DNA from: Kerstersia sp052103615
GTDB lineage: Bacteria; Pseudomonadota; Gammaproteobacteria; Burkholderiales; Burkholderiaceae_B
Length of the DNA stretch: 64,000 nucleotides
Direction: 5' to 3'
Assembly: GCF_052103615.1 (NCBI RefSeq)
Contig: NZ_JBQEKA010000004.1
Coordinates: forward strand, 1 to 64,000
Positions 1 through 7,736 of the stretch are shown piece after piece. The translations under genes were made by a program, and so were the position numbers. Position 1 is the first letter of the stretch. Every line of letters begins with the position of its first letter. Under the pieces are notes generated by a model. The model was not told where the DNA came from. It saw nothing but the letters and a program-made list of their open reading frames with translations, and ran no database searches.

Positions 1-592
1 CCACACCCGGCACGAAGTTGAAGGAAACACGCGAATATTCCGGCGTGGGCGCCAGGCCATGCACATAGGTCAGGGCCAGGGCACGCTGGGGCTTGTCGTA
101 AGGCGAACGGGCGGCATCGCGTTCAAACAGCTTGACTACCTCGCCCTTGCCTGCCGCCAGAATGGTCAGGTCATGTTCCGCGCTGATGCGGTCCAGTTCC
201 GCCACGCCAACATCTTCAATGACCAGATTGCCGCCAAGCTTGGCAAATTCCTCTAGCCAGGCCGGCATTTTCACGCGCTGATCCACCGCCTGCGCGACAC
301 GGTCCAGCCGGGCGCTCCAATCCACAGCCTTGCGGCCGGGGTGCTCGGGGTCGGGCAACGCAAAACCGATGCCCTCGACCGGCGGACAGTCCTTGGCCCA
401 ATGGTCTATGTCCAGCCCGGCTTCCACATCCAGCGCATTGGCAAACATGCACTGGCTGGACATCACTCGTCCGTGGCGGATGTCATCCGGCGTGCGGTTG
501 GTATAGACCGATACCTCGTAGCCACGTTGCAGCAGCCCGAACGCAACCGGCATCCCTGCCTGGCCGCCACCGATAATTGCAATCTTGCGCAT
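1..592 (-). CDS. StyA-like flavin monooxygenase (styrene/indole monooxygenase oxygenase subunit), 3' end outside window
   Basis: The first 197 codons are present; the gene runs off the left edge. The N-terminus has the FAD-binding IIGGGQAG motif at residues 6-13, followed by stretches like those of StyA/IndA oxygenases (YTNRTPDDIRHGR near residue 31, FERDAARSPYDKPQRAL near 165). These enzymes take FADH2 from a separate reductase and epoxidise styrene or indole. The SDR 130 bp upstream on the same strand gives the order seen in indole-oxidation operons of the iif/ind type, so indole is the favoured substrate (inference). The flavin reductase would lie beyond the edge. A good ribosome site (GGAGAAG) precedes the ATG at 592. 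Confidence 0.8.
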   Translation of the reverse strand, partial: MRKIAIIGGGQAGMPVAFGLLQRGYEVSVYTNRTPDDIRHGRVMSSQCMFANALDVEAGLDIDHWAKDCPPVEGIGFALPDPEHPGRKAVDWSARLDRVAQAVDQRVKMPAWLEEFAKLGGNLVIEDVGVAELDRISAEHDLTILAAGKGEVVKLFERDAARSPYDKPQRALALTYVHGLAPTPEYSRVSFNFVPGV

Positions 593-721
593 TGTCTTCT
601 CCTGATATTTTATTTTTTTCCGGCCTGCCGGAAACCTGTCCGGCTGAGCGGGCTCTATCCATGAAAAACGGCGCCGTGCCGGACATGCCCTGCCTCTGTC
701 CGCCCGGCCAGCGCCAGGCAA

Positions 722-1510
722 TCACCCCGCCAGCAGCGGAATCGCCGGTTTGCCCTGTTCCGGCCCCATGGCGGAATAGCCGCCATCCACGGCGTAATCC
801 GCCCCGGTCACAAAAGACGCGGCATCCGACAGCAGGAATGCCACGACCTCACCCACTTCCGCCGGGTTGCCGACCCGGCCCAGCATGTGGAACGGCGCTG
901 CCACGCGATCCGTTTTGGCGCGGTCGCCACCGCTCAGCTCATCCATCACGCGCGACCAGATCCAGCCCGGCGAAACCGAGTTCACGCGTATGCCGTCCGC
1001 AGCGAAATCCAGCGCCATATTGCGCGTGGCTTGCAGCAAGGCTGCCTTGGACACGGGGTACAACCAGCGGCCGGTCTGCGCCGCCTTGGACGAAATGGAG
1101 GTGAAGTTCACAATCGCGCCGCCCTGCTGGCGCAACAGATGGGGCCGCACCGCAAGCGCTGCCTGAATGGCGCTGACCACGTTGACATTCAATGCCTGCA
1201 GCCAATCAGCGCGGCCCGACCCCGGGCCGTCATCCAGATACGTGCAGGCCAGGTTCACGAGGCCATCAATGCGGCCGAAGTGGCTGGCGACGGCTTCGAT
1301 GGCTGCCTGCAGCGCCGCATCATCGGTAATGTCCACCTGATGGAACACGGCACGCTTGGCGTCATCGCCCGCTGCCCGGCGTCCGCCTTCCGCGTCGATG
1401 TCGAAAATCGCCACGCGCGCGCCATAGCCCCGCAATACATCGGCCACGCCTGCGCCTATGCGCGTCGCGCCGCCTGTGACCAGATACACCTTGTCTTGCA
1501 AACCTTTCAT
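722..1510 (-). CDS. SDR-family oxidoreductase, possible dihydrodiol dehydrogenase of an indole-oxidation operon
   Basis: This 262-residue classical short-chain dehydrogenase has the cofactor motif TGGATRIG (12-19), catalytic Ser near 138-141 and Tyr151/Lys155 in YPVSK. The ATG at 1510 follows a strong AAGGAGC site. It lies upstream of the StyA-like gene on the same strand, as IifB does with IifC in Acinetobacter indole operons, where the SDR oxidises the 2,3-dihydrodiol of indole to 3-hydroxyoxindole. That role is inference from order and partner. An AraC/XylS-type promoter lies 70-135 bp upstream. The general SDR call is secure; the substrate is not. Confidence 0.85.
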   Translation of the reverse strand: MKGLQDKVYLVTGGATRIGAGVADVLRGYGARVAIFDIDAEGGRRAAGDDAKRAVFHQVDITDDAALQAAIEAVASHFGRIDGLVNLACTYLDDGPGSGRADWLQALNVNVVSAIQAALAVRPHLLRQQGGAIVNFTSISSKAAQTGRWLYPVSKAALLQATRNMALDFAADGIRVNSVSPGWIWSRVMDELSGGDRAKTDRVAAPFHMLGRVGNPAEVGEVVAFLLSDAASFVTGADYAVDGGYSAMGPEQGKPAIPLLAG

Positions 1511-1576
1511 GTCCCGCTCCTTTTTTGTGCTGTTGCGCCGCTGGCGACCAGGGTGTCAAGGCGCCTCGCTATCCAT

Positions 1577-1645
1577 GCTTTCCATGCTAGAAGCGCGCCG
1601 CCAACACTGCTATCCACCCTGTGCAGCCAGCATCCGTTTCGTGCA
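1577..1645 (-). promoter_or_regulatory. XylS/BenR-type activated promoter of the SDR/StyA operon
   Basis: Read on the minus strand there are two direct repeats of the form TGCA-N6-GGATR: the distal one at 1645-1631 (TGCA, six bases, GGATG) and the proximal one at 1625-1611 (TGCA, six bases, GGATA), 20 bp apart. A TAGCAT -10 starts exactly 36 nt from the proximal TGCA (1589-1584). No -35 match is visible, as expected where an AraC-family activator sits over that position. The Pm promoter recognised by XylS has the same half-site and the same 36-nt distance but a 21-bp repeat. The MetA gene has a matching promoter at 2808-2876. Confidence 0.6.
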
Positions 1646-1709
1646 GGAAATTGACGTCCTGCCTGCGTTTTCAGGGCAAACCCTTAAGGCCGGCGCAGGG
1701 TCATTGCCC

Positions 1710-1739
1710 AAAAAAAACGCAGGCCGGAAAGGCCTGCGT
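1710..1739 (-). terminator. Rho-independent terminator of the MetA-type gene
   Basis: A 9-bp perfect stem (ACGCAGGCC / GGCCTGCGT) with a 5-nt loop is followed on the minus strand by a run of eight T. It lies 26 bp beyond the stop codon at 1766. Confidence 0.85.
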
Positions 1740-1765
1740 CGTCTGCGTCAAACAGCGCTCATCAA

Positions 1766-2674
1766 TCAGAATGGCAAAGAGGCCTTGACCAGGAAGGCGC
1801 TGCCTTCCGGACGGCTGCGCACCCCCATTTCGGTCTGCCATTTGGCAGTAATCATGAAGCCCTTGTCATTGGCATACCGCAGGCTAGGGCCGATGGCAAA
1901 GGCGCGCGCCTTGCCTGGCCCGGCGTTCGGGCCATGGTCTTCGCCAATCTGGCGGAACATGAAGCCGCCTATGCCGGTGACCAGGCCATTGCCCCAGCCC
2001 CAGCCGACGGCATAATCCACGTGCAGCGCATTGCCCGAACGGGTATCGGTATCGCTATTTTTCCGGTTGATATCGAACATGAACTTGGCATCGACGTTCA
2101 AACCGGAGGCAGGCATGTAGCTGAAGGCCGCGACGGGCTGGAACGCCCAGTAGTTGCGGCCCAGGTTGGCTGAATCGTCCTGGCGGTAGCGCCCGGTCGG
2201 CGCGTACACATCCAGGCCCAGCACATAGTGCATGCTCGCGCTTGGGTGATAGCCCAGCGCCGGCCCGAAGACAATATCGCCCAGGCCGCTCTTGCGCTGG
2301 CTCTGGCCCATGGCTTCCGCCTTGACCGTCAGCAAGGGCGCAATGGCATGGAAGGCCAGCTGCCCGCCCAGCACCTGCTGCTCCGTGACCCAGACCAGGC
2401 GCGGCGCGACCACCCCGACGTTGACCTTGAAACCCGGGATGGGGATCTGGTCGCCCGACGCATTGCGCACCTTGTTGTAGTGCAGCGCGCCGGCATAGGC
2501 CAGGAAATGCACGCCAGGCGGCGGCAAGGCCCCCGACATGAAGTTCTCCAGCCCATCGGCATAGACGGGCAGGCCGCCCCCTTCCGTGGCATTGGCCGCG
2601 CCCCCTGCCAGGGCGCCACAGAGCAGCCCCAGCGTGGCCAGCCGCAGCCTTGCCTGTTTTCCTTTATTCCGCAT
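1766..2674 (-). CDS. Outer-membrane protein of the MetA/SphA phenol-degradation family
   Basis: The protein is 302 residues with a signal peptide (charged start, LATLGLLCGALAGGA core, cleavage near ANA-TE) and alternating beta strands ending in Phe, as in outer-membrane barrels. It resembles the MetA-pathway phenol degradation family (PF13557), found beside aromatic catabolic genes and thought to help hydrophobic substrates cross the outer membrane. I chose the ATG at 2674 because the signal peptide starts there and GGAGA precedes it; the frame stays open upstream to 2848. Its promoter repeats match those of the SDR/StyA operon, so both are probably induced by the same AraC-type regulator, which is not in the window. 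Confidence 0.82.
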   Translation of the reverse strand: MRNKGKQARLRLATLGLLCGALAGGAANATEGGGLPVYADGLENFMSGALPPPGVHFLAYAGALHYNKVRNASGDQIPIPGFKVNVGVVAPRLVWVTEQQVLGGQLAFHAIAPLLTVKAEAMGQSQRKSGLGDIVFGPALGYHPSASMHYVLGLDVYAPTGRYRQDDSANLGRNYWAFQPVAAFSYMPASGLNVDAKFMFDINRKNSDTDTRSGNALHVDYAVGWGWGNGLVTGIGGFMFRQIGEDHGPNAGPGKARAFAIGPSLRYANDKGFMITAKWQTEMGVRSRPEGSAFLVKASLPF

Positions 2675-2807
2675 GCTTCTTGTCTCCGGTTGTTGTCTTT
2701 GGCTGCGGCTGATGCCACTGCCTGCATGGCGCGCCCGGCTGATGGCGGGCTCCGGCCTGCGCCGCCCCAATGTCGGGCAACGGCTGCGCCTGTTTTTCCA
2801 GGCCGAT

Positions 2808-2876
2808 GGCGGCAATGCTAGAAAAGCCCCCTGGCCACAGCTATCCACTTTTTGCAGCTGTCATCCAATTCGCGCA
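2808..2876 (-). promoter_or_regulatory. XylS/BenR-type activated promoter of the MetA-type gene
   Basis: On the minus strand the repeats are TGCG-N6-GGATG (2876-2862) and TGCA-N6-GGATA (2856-2842), 20 bp apart, with a TAGCAT -10 at 2820-2815, again 36 nt from the proximal TGCA. The repeat phase, the -10 sequence and its distance are the same as at 1577-1645, while the DNA between the elements has diverged. The leader to the ATG at 2674 would be about 130 nt. This site and the dyad at 2993-3012 fill most of the 437-bp divergent gap before dctP. Confidence 0.6.
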
Positions 2877-2992
2877 AGGAAATCGGCTTTCGAGGGAAAA
2901 CCCCGTCCCGCCAAGGGGATGCGGATCCGCCGCGAGGCCCGCGCCATCAGGGCATACGCGTAATGGTTTCCCATCATCCCCAAATTGATATG

Positions 2993-3012
2993 TTGATAAA
3001 TAAAATATTCAA
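2993..3012. promoter_or_regulatory. AT-rich dyad operator upstream of the first TRAP operon (regulon box 1)
   Basis: The sequence TTGATAAATAAAATATTCAA has TTGA/TCAA ends and, read on the minus strand, contains the 16-mer TGAATATTTTATTTAT that recurs exactly at 34881-34896. Related boxes lie at 27149, 36237 and 40309, each in front of an operon of the proposed auxin locus. It sits 100 bp upstream of dctP. A MarR-family repressor site is the likely meaning (inference). Confidence 0.55.
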
Positions 3013-3111
3013 TATGGAATTAAATCCATCGCTGGCATCTGCCCTGGGAAAATCCGGTGTCCAGGCAGGCGTCATTCAGCTTCCCCATGCGGTTTTCTCG
3101 GAACTTGCACC

Positions 3112-4098
3112 ATGAGCAAAAAACACCTTGCCCTTACCCTGGCGGCCACTGTGCTGGCCTGTCACTCTCTGGCGATTCAAGCCGCAGAAACCACACTGAA
3201 AGCCGTCAGCGCTTTCAATACCGATACCTTTTTCACTGACCGCTTCAAAGTCTTCGTCGATAAGGTCAACGAAGATGGCAAGGGCATTCTGCAAATCCAG
3301 ATGATTGGCGGCCCGGAAGCCATTCCGACCTTCGAAGTCGGCAATGCCGTGCGCGCGGGCGTCGTGGACCTGGCCAACAGTTCCGCCGTGTTCCACGCCA
3401 ATATGGTGCCGGAAGCCCTGGCGATGACGCTGACCGATAAGCCCATCCAGGAATTGCGGGCCAATGGCGGCCATGCCTTGATGGATCAGATTCACCGCGA
3501 AAAAGCCAATATGCTCTGGCTGGGCCGCCTGACCGATGGCCTGCAATATCACATCTACAGCAACAAGCCGGTCAATAGCGTGCAGGATCTGAAAGGCCTG
3601 AAGCTGCGCAGCGTACCGACCTACCTGGCCTTTTTCCGTGCCGTGAATGCCTCGGCGCTGCAAATTCCGCCGGGCGAAGTCTATACCGCCCTGGAACGCG
3701 GCGTGGTGGACGGCTACGGCTGGCCTTCGGTCGGCGTGCTGGATCTGGGCTGGCAGGAAAAAACCAAATACCGGGTCGAGCCGGGCTTCTATAACGTCGA
3801 AGTCAGCCTGTTCATGAATCAGAAAAGCTGGGACAAGCTCGACGACGCGCAGAAGGCCTTTTTGAAAGAAAAAGTGGAATGGGCCGAATCCCTGAACAAG
3901 GAAGACCTGGCGCTGGCAGTCAAGGAAAAGGAACGCCAGGCCCAGGCAGGCGTGCAAACCCTCGCGCTGCCTGAAGCTGAAGCCCAGGCCATGCGGGCCG
4001 TGGCCTATCAGGCCGGCTGGGATGGCATTGCCAAGACCGGCTCACGCCACGCCGCGGAAATCGAACGCCTGTTCGGCCACGGCGACGCCCAGCCCTGA
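3112..4098 (+). CDS. TRAP transporter substrate-binding protein (DctP family)
   Basis: This is a 328-residue periplasmic protein with a signal peptide (cleavage near IQA-AE, residue 24). The typical DctP stretch LKGLKLRSVPTYLAFF carries the Arg that binds a substrate carboxylate, and ALERGVVDG follows. It is first in the operon dctP-dctQ-dctM-panE-like. The ATG at 3112 is preceded only by a weak CGGAA site. The operator upstream links it to the auxin-locus regulon, so an aromatic or indolic acid is a reasonable cargo, but the sequence does not show which. Confidence 0.9.
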   Translation: MSKKHLALTLAATVLACHSLAIQAAETTLKAVSAFNTDTFFTDRFKVFVDKVNEDGKGILQIQMIGGPEAIPTFEVGNAVRAGVVDLANSSAVFHANMVPEALAMTLTDKPIQELRANGGHALMDQIHREKANMLWLGRLTDGLQYHIYSNKPVNSVQDLKGLKLRSVPTYLAFFRAVNASALQIPPGEVYTALERGVVDGYGWPSVGVLDLGWQEKTKYRVEPGFYNVEVSLFMNQKSWDKLDDAQKAFLKEKVEWAESLNKEDLALAVKEKERQAQAGVQTLALPEAEAQAMRAVAYQAGWDGIAKTGSRHAAEIERLFGHGDAQP

Positions 4099-4176
4099 GC
4101 CTGAAGCGCCCGCCACCCGCTGCCCCCCTCTCTCCGGACGCTGCCCTGGCGTCCGGACTTTTCCGAAAGGCATCCC

Positions 4177-4710
4177 ATGCATACCCCTGCCACAGCCAGC
4201 CAGGAGCGGCCGCGCTCGCCCCTGGCCCATGCCTACCTGCTGCTCATGTCGGCCTGCGGCGCCGTTGGCGCCCTGACCTTTGGCCTGATGGCCCTGCTGA
4301 TCGGTTGCGATGTGATTCTGCGCAACCTGGGCCTGAGCTGGCTGCCCTCCAGCGTGGAAATTTCCGAATACATGCTGATGATCGCCACCTTTGTGGCCGC
4401 CCCCTGGCTGTTGTACCAGGGCGGGCATATCCGCATCGACGTGCTGGTCACCAAGCTGCCGCGCCTGACGGCACAACTGTGTGAAGTGATTTGCGATCTG
4501 GTCGGTGTCATTGTCTGCGCCGTGCTGGCCTGGCAATCGCTGCTGGTCGCCATGGATGCCGCCGCGCAAGGCAGCCTGGTCTTCAAGGAAATCGTGTTCC
4601 CCGAGTGGTGGCTGAACCTGCCGCTGATGTTCGGCGCCAGCCTGCTCTGCATCGAGTTTCTGCGCCGTCTTTACCTGTCCCTGCAAGCACTGCGCCACCA
4701 AGGAAACTAA
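4177..4710 (+). CDS. TRAP transporter small membrane subunit (DctQ family)
   Basis: The protein has 177 residues and four predicted membrane helices, with the DctQ pattern of an acidic SVEISEYMLM segment after the first helix pair and PWLLYQGGHIRIDVL in the middle. It pairs with the DctM subunit, which begins 2 bp after its stop. AAAGG lies 7 bp ahead of the ATG. Confidence 0.9.
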   Translation: MHTPATASQERPRSPLAHAYLLLMSACGAVGALTFGLMALLIGCDVILRNLGLSWLPSSVEISEYMLMIATFVAAPWLLYQGGHIRIDVLVTKLPRLTAQLCEVICDLVGVIVCAVLAWQSLLVAMDAAAQGSLVFKEIVFPEWWLNLPLMFGASLLCIEFLRRLYLSLQALRHQGN

Positions 4711-4712
4711 TC

Positions 4713-6032
4713 ATGGACTGGTACTACGCACTGGCCCTCATGCTGGGCACCCTGTTCTTCTTCATGGCTATCGGCACACCGGTGGTCTTTTCGTTCCTGG
4801 CCGTCAACCTGATTGGCGCCTTCACCTTCCTGGGCGGCGAGATCGGCCTGGGGCAATGGGTGCGCAACACCACCTCTTCGCTGATCAGTTTTTCGCTAAC
4901 CCCCATTCCGCTGTTCGTGCTCATGGGGGAAGTGCTGTTCCATACCGGGCTGGCCTTCAAGGCTATAGATTCGATTGAAAAAGCCATAGATAAAGTGCCT
5001 GGCAAGCTATCCATTGTCAGCATTCTGGGCGGCACCACCTTTGCCACGCTGTCTGGCTCCTCCATCGCCAATACGGCCATGATGGGCGGCGTGATGATGC
5101 CGGAAATGATGCGGCGCGGTTACCACCCGACCATGTCCATGGGGCCTATCATGGCGGTAGGCGGCATTGCCATGCTAATCCCCCCTTCGGCGCTGGCCGT
5201 GATGCTGGGCAGCCTGGCCGGTATTTCCATTGAACGCCTGCTGATCGGCGGCATTTTGCCGGGCATGCTGATGGCTATCGGCTTTCTGGGCTATGTCATT
5301 ATCCGCAGCCGCCTGCGCCCGCAAGATGCACCGGCCTCGGAAACAGACGGCACGCCGCTGTCCGGCATGGAAAAATGGCTGCCGTTCGTCAAGAATGTGC
5401 TGCCGCTGCTGGGCATCTTTATTGCGGTGGTCGGCTCCATGCTGGCCGGCTGGGCATCGCCCACGGAATCCGCCGCCATCGGCGTGCTGGCTTCCGTCCT
5501 GGCCACATTCTGCTATCGCGCTTTTTCCCTGAAAGCGCTCTGGAAGAGCCTGATTGAAACGGCCAAAGTGTCGGTCGTGATTCTGTTCATCCTGGCAGCG
5601 TCCACGACCTTTGCGCAGTTGCTGAGCTTTTCCGGCGCCAGCACCGGTTTTCTCAGCCTGATCAAGGATATGAACCTGCCGCCCGCCATCCTGGTGATCT
5701 GCATGCTGCTGGTGCTGCTGGTGATCGGCATGGTGCTCGACCAGATCAGCATGATGATGATTACCCTGCCCTTCTTCATGCCGCTGGCGCTGGCCGCCGG
5801 CGTGGATACGGTCTGGCTGGGCGTGATGATTCTGATCGCACTGGAAATCGGCTTGCTGACACCCCCCTTTGGTCTGTTGCTGATCGTCATGCAAAGCGTC
5901 GTGCCGCCGTCTATCCGGCTGCCGCAGATTTATGGTGCCGCCGTTCCCTTCCTGGTGATAGAACTGGTGATTCTTGCCAGCGTATTCCTGATTCCCGGCA
6001 TCGCGACCGGCCTGCCCAACCTCATCAACTAG
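4713..6032 (+). CDS. TRAP transporter large permease subunit (DctM family)
   Basis: The protein has 439 residues and about 12 membrane helices. DctM signatures include IPLFVLMGEVLFHTG, GGTTFATLSGSSIANTAMMG and the C-terminal IALEIGLLTPPFGLLL. This is the Na+-coupled translocating subunit. The start at 4713 is taken because the frame upstream belongs to dctQ in another reading frame and the protein begins with the usual hydrophobic DctM N-terminus. Confidence 0.92.
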   Translation: MDWYYALALMLGTLFFFMAIGTPVVFSFLAVNLIGAFTFLGGEIGLGQWVRNTTSSLISFSLTPIPLFVLMGEVLFHTGLAFKAIDSIEKAIDKVPGKLSIVSILGGTTFATLSGSSIANTAMMGGVMMPEMMRRGYHPTMSMGPIMAVGGIAMLIPPSALAVMLGSLAGISIERLLIGGILPGMLMAIGFLGYVIIRSRLRPQDAPASETDGTPLSGMEKWLPFVKNVLPLLGIFIAVVGSMLAGWASPTESAAIGVLASVLATFCYRAFSLKALWKSLIETAKVSVVILFILAASTTFAQLLSFSGASTGFLSLIKDMNLPPAILVICMLLVLLVIGMVLDQISMMMITLPFFMPLALAAGVDTVWLGVMILIALEIGLLTPPFGLLLIVMQSVVPPSIRLPQIYGAAVPFLVIELVILASVFLIPGIATGLPNLIN

Positions 6033-6044
6033 CGGGAAGCGCTC

Positions 6045-6977
6045 ATGAAAATCGCCATTATCGGTGCCGGTGCGATGGGCAGCCTCTTCGGGGGCATGCT
6101 GGCCCGCACCTGCCAGCCCATCCTCTATGACCTCAATCAGGCCCATGTCGCCGCGATCCAGTCCCGCGGGCTGCGCATGAGCTTTGACACAGGCGACGAA
6201 GTCGCGCAGGTGACGGCCACCAGCGACGCCGCGTCGCTGCCTGCCATGGATGCCGTCATCCTGTTCGTCAAATCGCCGCACACCCGCGCGGCGCTGCTCG
6301 ACGGCCTGCAAAGCGCCATTACGCCAGACACGCAGGTCATCAGCCTGCAAAACGGCCTGGGCAATATCGAGCTCATGCGCGAGCTGCTGGCTCCGTCCCA
6401 AATTGCTCAGGGCTTCAGCACCTTGACCAGCGACCTGGCCGGCCCCGGCCATATCCATGTCACCTGCGACCTGAGGCTGCATACGGCCATGTGGCCGCTC
6501 AATCACCAGCCGGACGCCCGCTTGCAGGAACTGTGCGCGCTGATGAACCAGAGCGGCCTGCATACCCTCATTTCCGATCAGGTCGAACGCGAAGTCTGGA
6601 TGAAGCTGCTGGTCAATGCCTCGCTCAACAGCCTGTGCGCCATCACCCGGCAAAACGTCGGCCATGTGGTCGATCATCCGGGCACCCGGCAAATGCTGGA
6701 ACGCATTGTGTTCGAGACAGCCGACATCGCCAATGCCAAAGGCCTGAATATCTCCCGGCAGGCTGCTTTGCAGCATGTGCTGCATGTGGCCGAGAAAACC
6801 CGCGGCCATATTCCGTCCATGGCCACAGATGTGTTCAACCGGCGCCCAACCGAAATCGAAGCCATCAACGGCGCCATCGTCCGCGCCGGGCAAGCGCTGC
6901 ACCTGGACGCCCCGGCCACCGAATGGGCCGCCCATCTGGTGCGCTGCCTGGAACGCTACGACAACTGGGCAGGCTAG
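6045..6977 (+). CDS. PanE/ApbA-type 2-dehydropantoate reductase family protein
   Basis: This 310-residue NAD(P)-dependent reductase has GAGAMGSLFGG at 7-17, QNGLGN near 102 and the catalytic Lys187 in EVWMKLLVNASLNSL. The family reduces ketopantoate or other 2-oxo acids. It lies 12 bp after dctM in a TRAP operon and far from panD-panB-panC at 49.7-52.0 kb, so it may act on the imported substrate rather than in pantothenate synthesis. Which 2-oxo acid it uses cannot be read from the sequence. Confidence 0.82.
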   Translation: MKIAIIGAGAMGSLFGGMLARTCQPILYDLNQAHVAAIQSRGLRMSFDTGDEVAQVTATSDAASLPAMDAVILFVKSPHTRAALLDGLQSAITPDTQVISLQNGLGNIELMRELLAPSQIAQGFSTLTSDLAGPGHIHVTCDLRLHTAMWPLNHQPDARLQELCALMNQSGLHTLISDQVEREVWMKLLVNASLNSLCAITRQNVGHVVDHPGTRQMLERIVFETADIANAKGLNISRQAALQHVLHVAEKTRGHIPSMATDVFNRRPTEIEAINGAIVRAGQALHLDAPATEWAAHLVRCLERYDNWAG

Positions 6978-6990
6978 CCGTGAGCGGGCG

Positions 6991-7024
6991 GGTGAGCAAG
7001 CTAGCGGGCTAGCGCCTGCTCACC
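6991..7024. terminator. Hairpin between convergent panE-like and kdpE
   Basis: GGTGAGCA and TGCTCACC form an 8-bp perfect outer stem, with CTAGC/CTAG able to pair inside. The hairpin overlaps the kdpE stop codon. There is no clear T-run, so it is a weak terminator candidate for both converging genes. Confidence 0.4.
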
Positions 7025-7736
7025 CCTGATGCCCCTCTATGGATAAACCGGACAGGCGATACCCTACCTGCAATTCCGTCAGCAAATACCTGGGCTGCGA
7101 CACATCCTGCTCCAGTTTCTGCCTCAGCTGCATCATATAGACCCGCAGATAATGCGGCCGGTCCGAGTAGGAAGCGCCCCAGGTTTCATGCAATAGCTGC
7201 TGGTGCGTCAACACTTTTCCATGACCGCGTATCAATGCCGTCAGCAGCCGGAACTCAATCGGCGTCAAATGAACCGGCTGCCCTGCCCTGGCCACCTCGT
7301 GCGTGGCCAAATCCACCGTGACATCACCGAAACGGACTTTCGATGAAGCCGCCTCGGTATTGGCCACCACCTGGGAGCGGCGCAGCAAGGCCCGAATCCT
7401 GGCCATCAATTCCGGCACGCCGAATGGCTTGACCAGATAGTCATCCGCCCCAGCGTTAAGCGCTTCAACTTTCTCTTCTTCACGCTCGCGGGCCGACAGT
7501 ACAAGAATCGGCGCGAACATCCAGCCCCGCAATTCCCGGATCAGATCCTTGCCATCTTCATCCGGCAGGCCCAGATCTACAATAATCAGATCGGGACGGC
7601 GCGTCACCGCTTCCATGCGGGCCTGCGTGCCCGTCGTGGCTTCAAAGGCGCTCATGCCTTCTTGTTCCAGCGCGATCCGGACAAATCGCCGAATGTTCGA
7701 TTCGTCTTCAACAATCAATATTTTGTTCCGGCTCAT
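7020..7736 (-). CDS. kdpE: Response regulator KdpE
   Basis: This 238-residue OmpR-class regulator has the acidic pocket (VEDESN), phospho-acceptor Asp54 in IIVDLGLPDEDG, Lys in the LVKPF motif, and a C-terminal winged helix ending with the DNA-recognition part HYLRVYMMQLRQKLE. Phosphorylated by KdpD, it activates kdpFABC under K+ limitation. GAGGAGGT precedes the ATG at 7736, which overlaps the kdpD stop by 4 nt. It is the last gene of the kdp cluster. Confidence 0.95.
   Translation of the reverse strand: MSRNKILIVEDESNIRRFVRIALEQEGMSAFEATTGTQARMEAVTRRPDLIIVDLGLPDEDGKDLIRELRGWMFAPILVLSAREREEEKVEALNAGADDYLVKPFGVPELMARIRALLRRSQVVANTEAASSKVRFGDVTVDLATHEVARAGQPVHLTPIEFRLLTALIRGHGKVLTHQQLLHETWGASYSDRPHYLRVYMMQLRQKLEQDVSQPRYLLTELQVGYRLSGLSIEGHQG

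Noticed and set aside
5175..6935. 586-codon minus-strand open frame opposite dctM and the PanE-like gene.
   Set aside because: It is an antisense shadow with Gln/His/Asp-rich composition and no domain; the plus-strand genes are certain.
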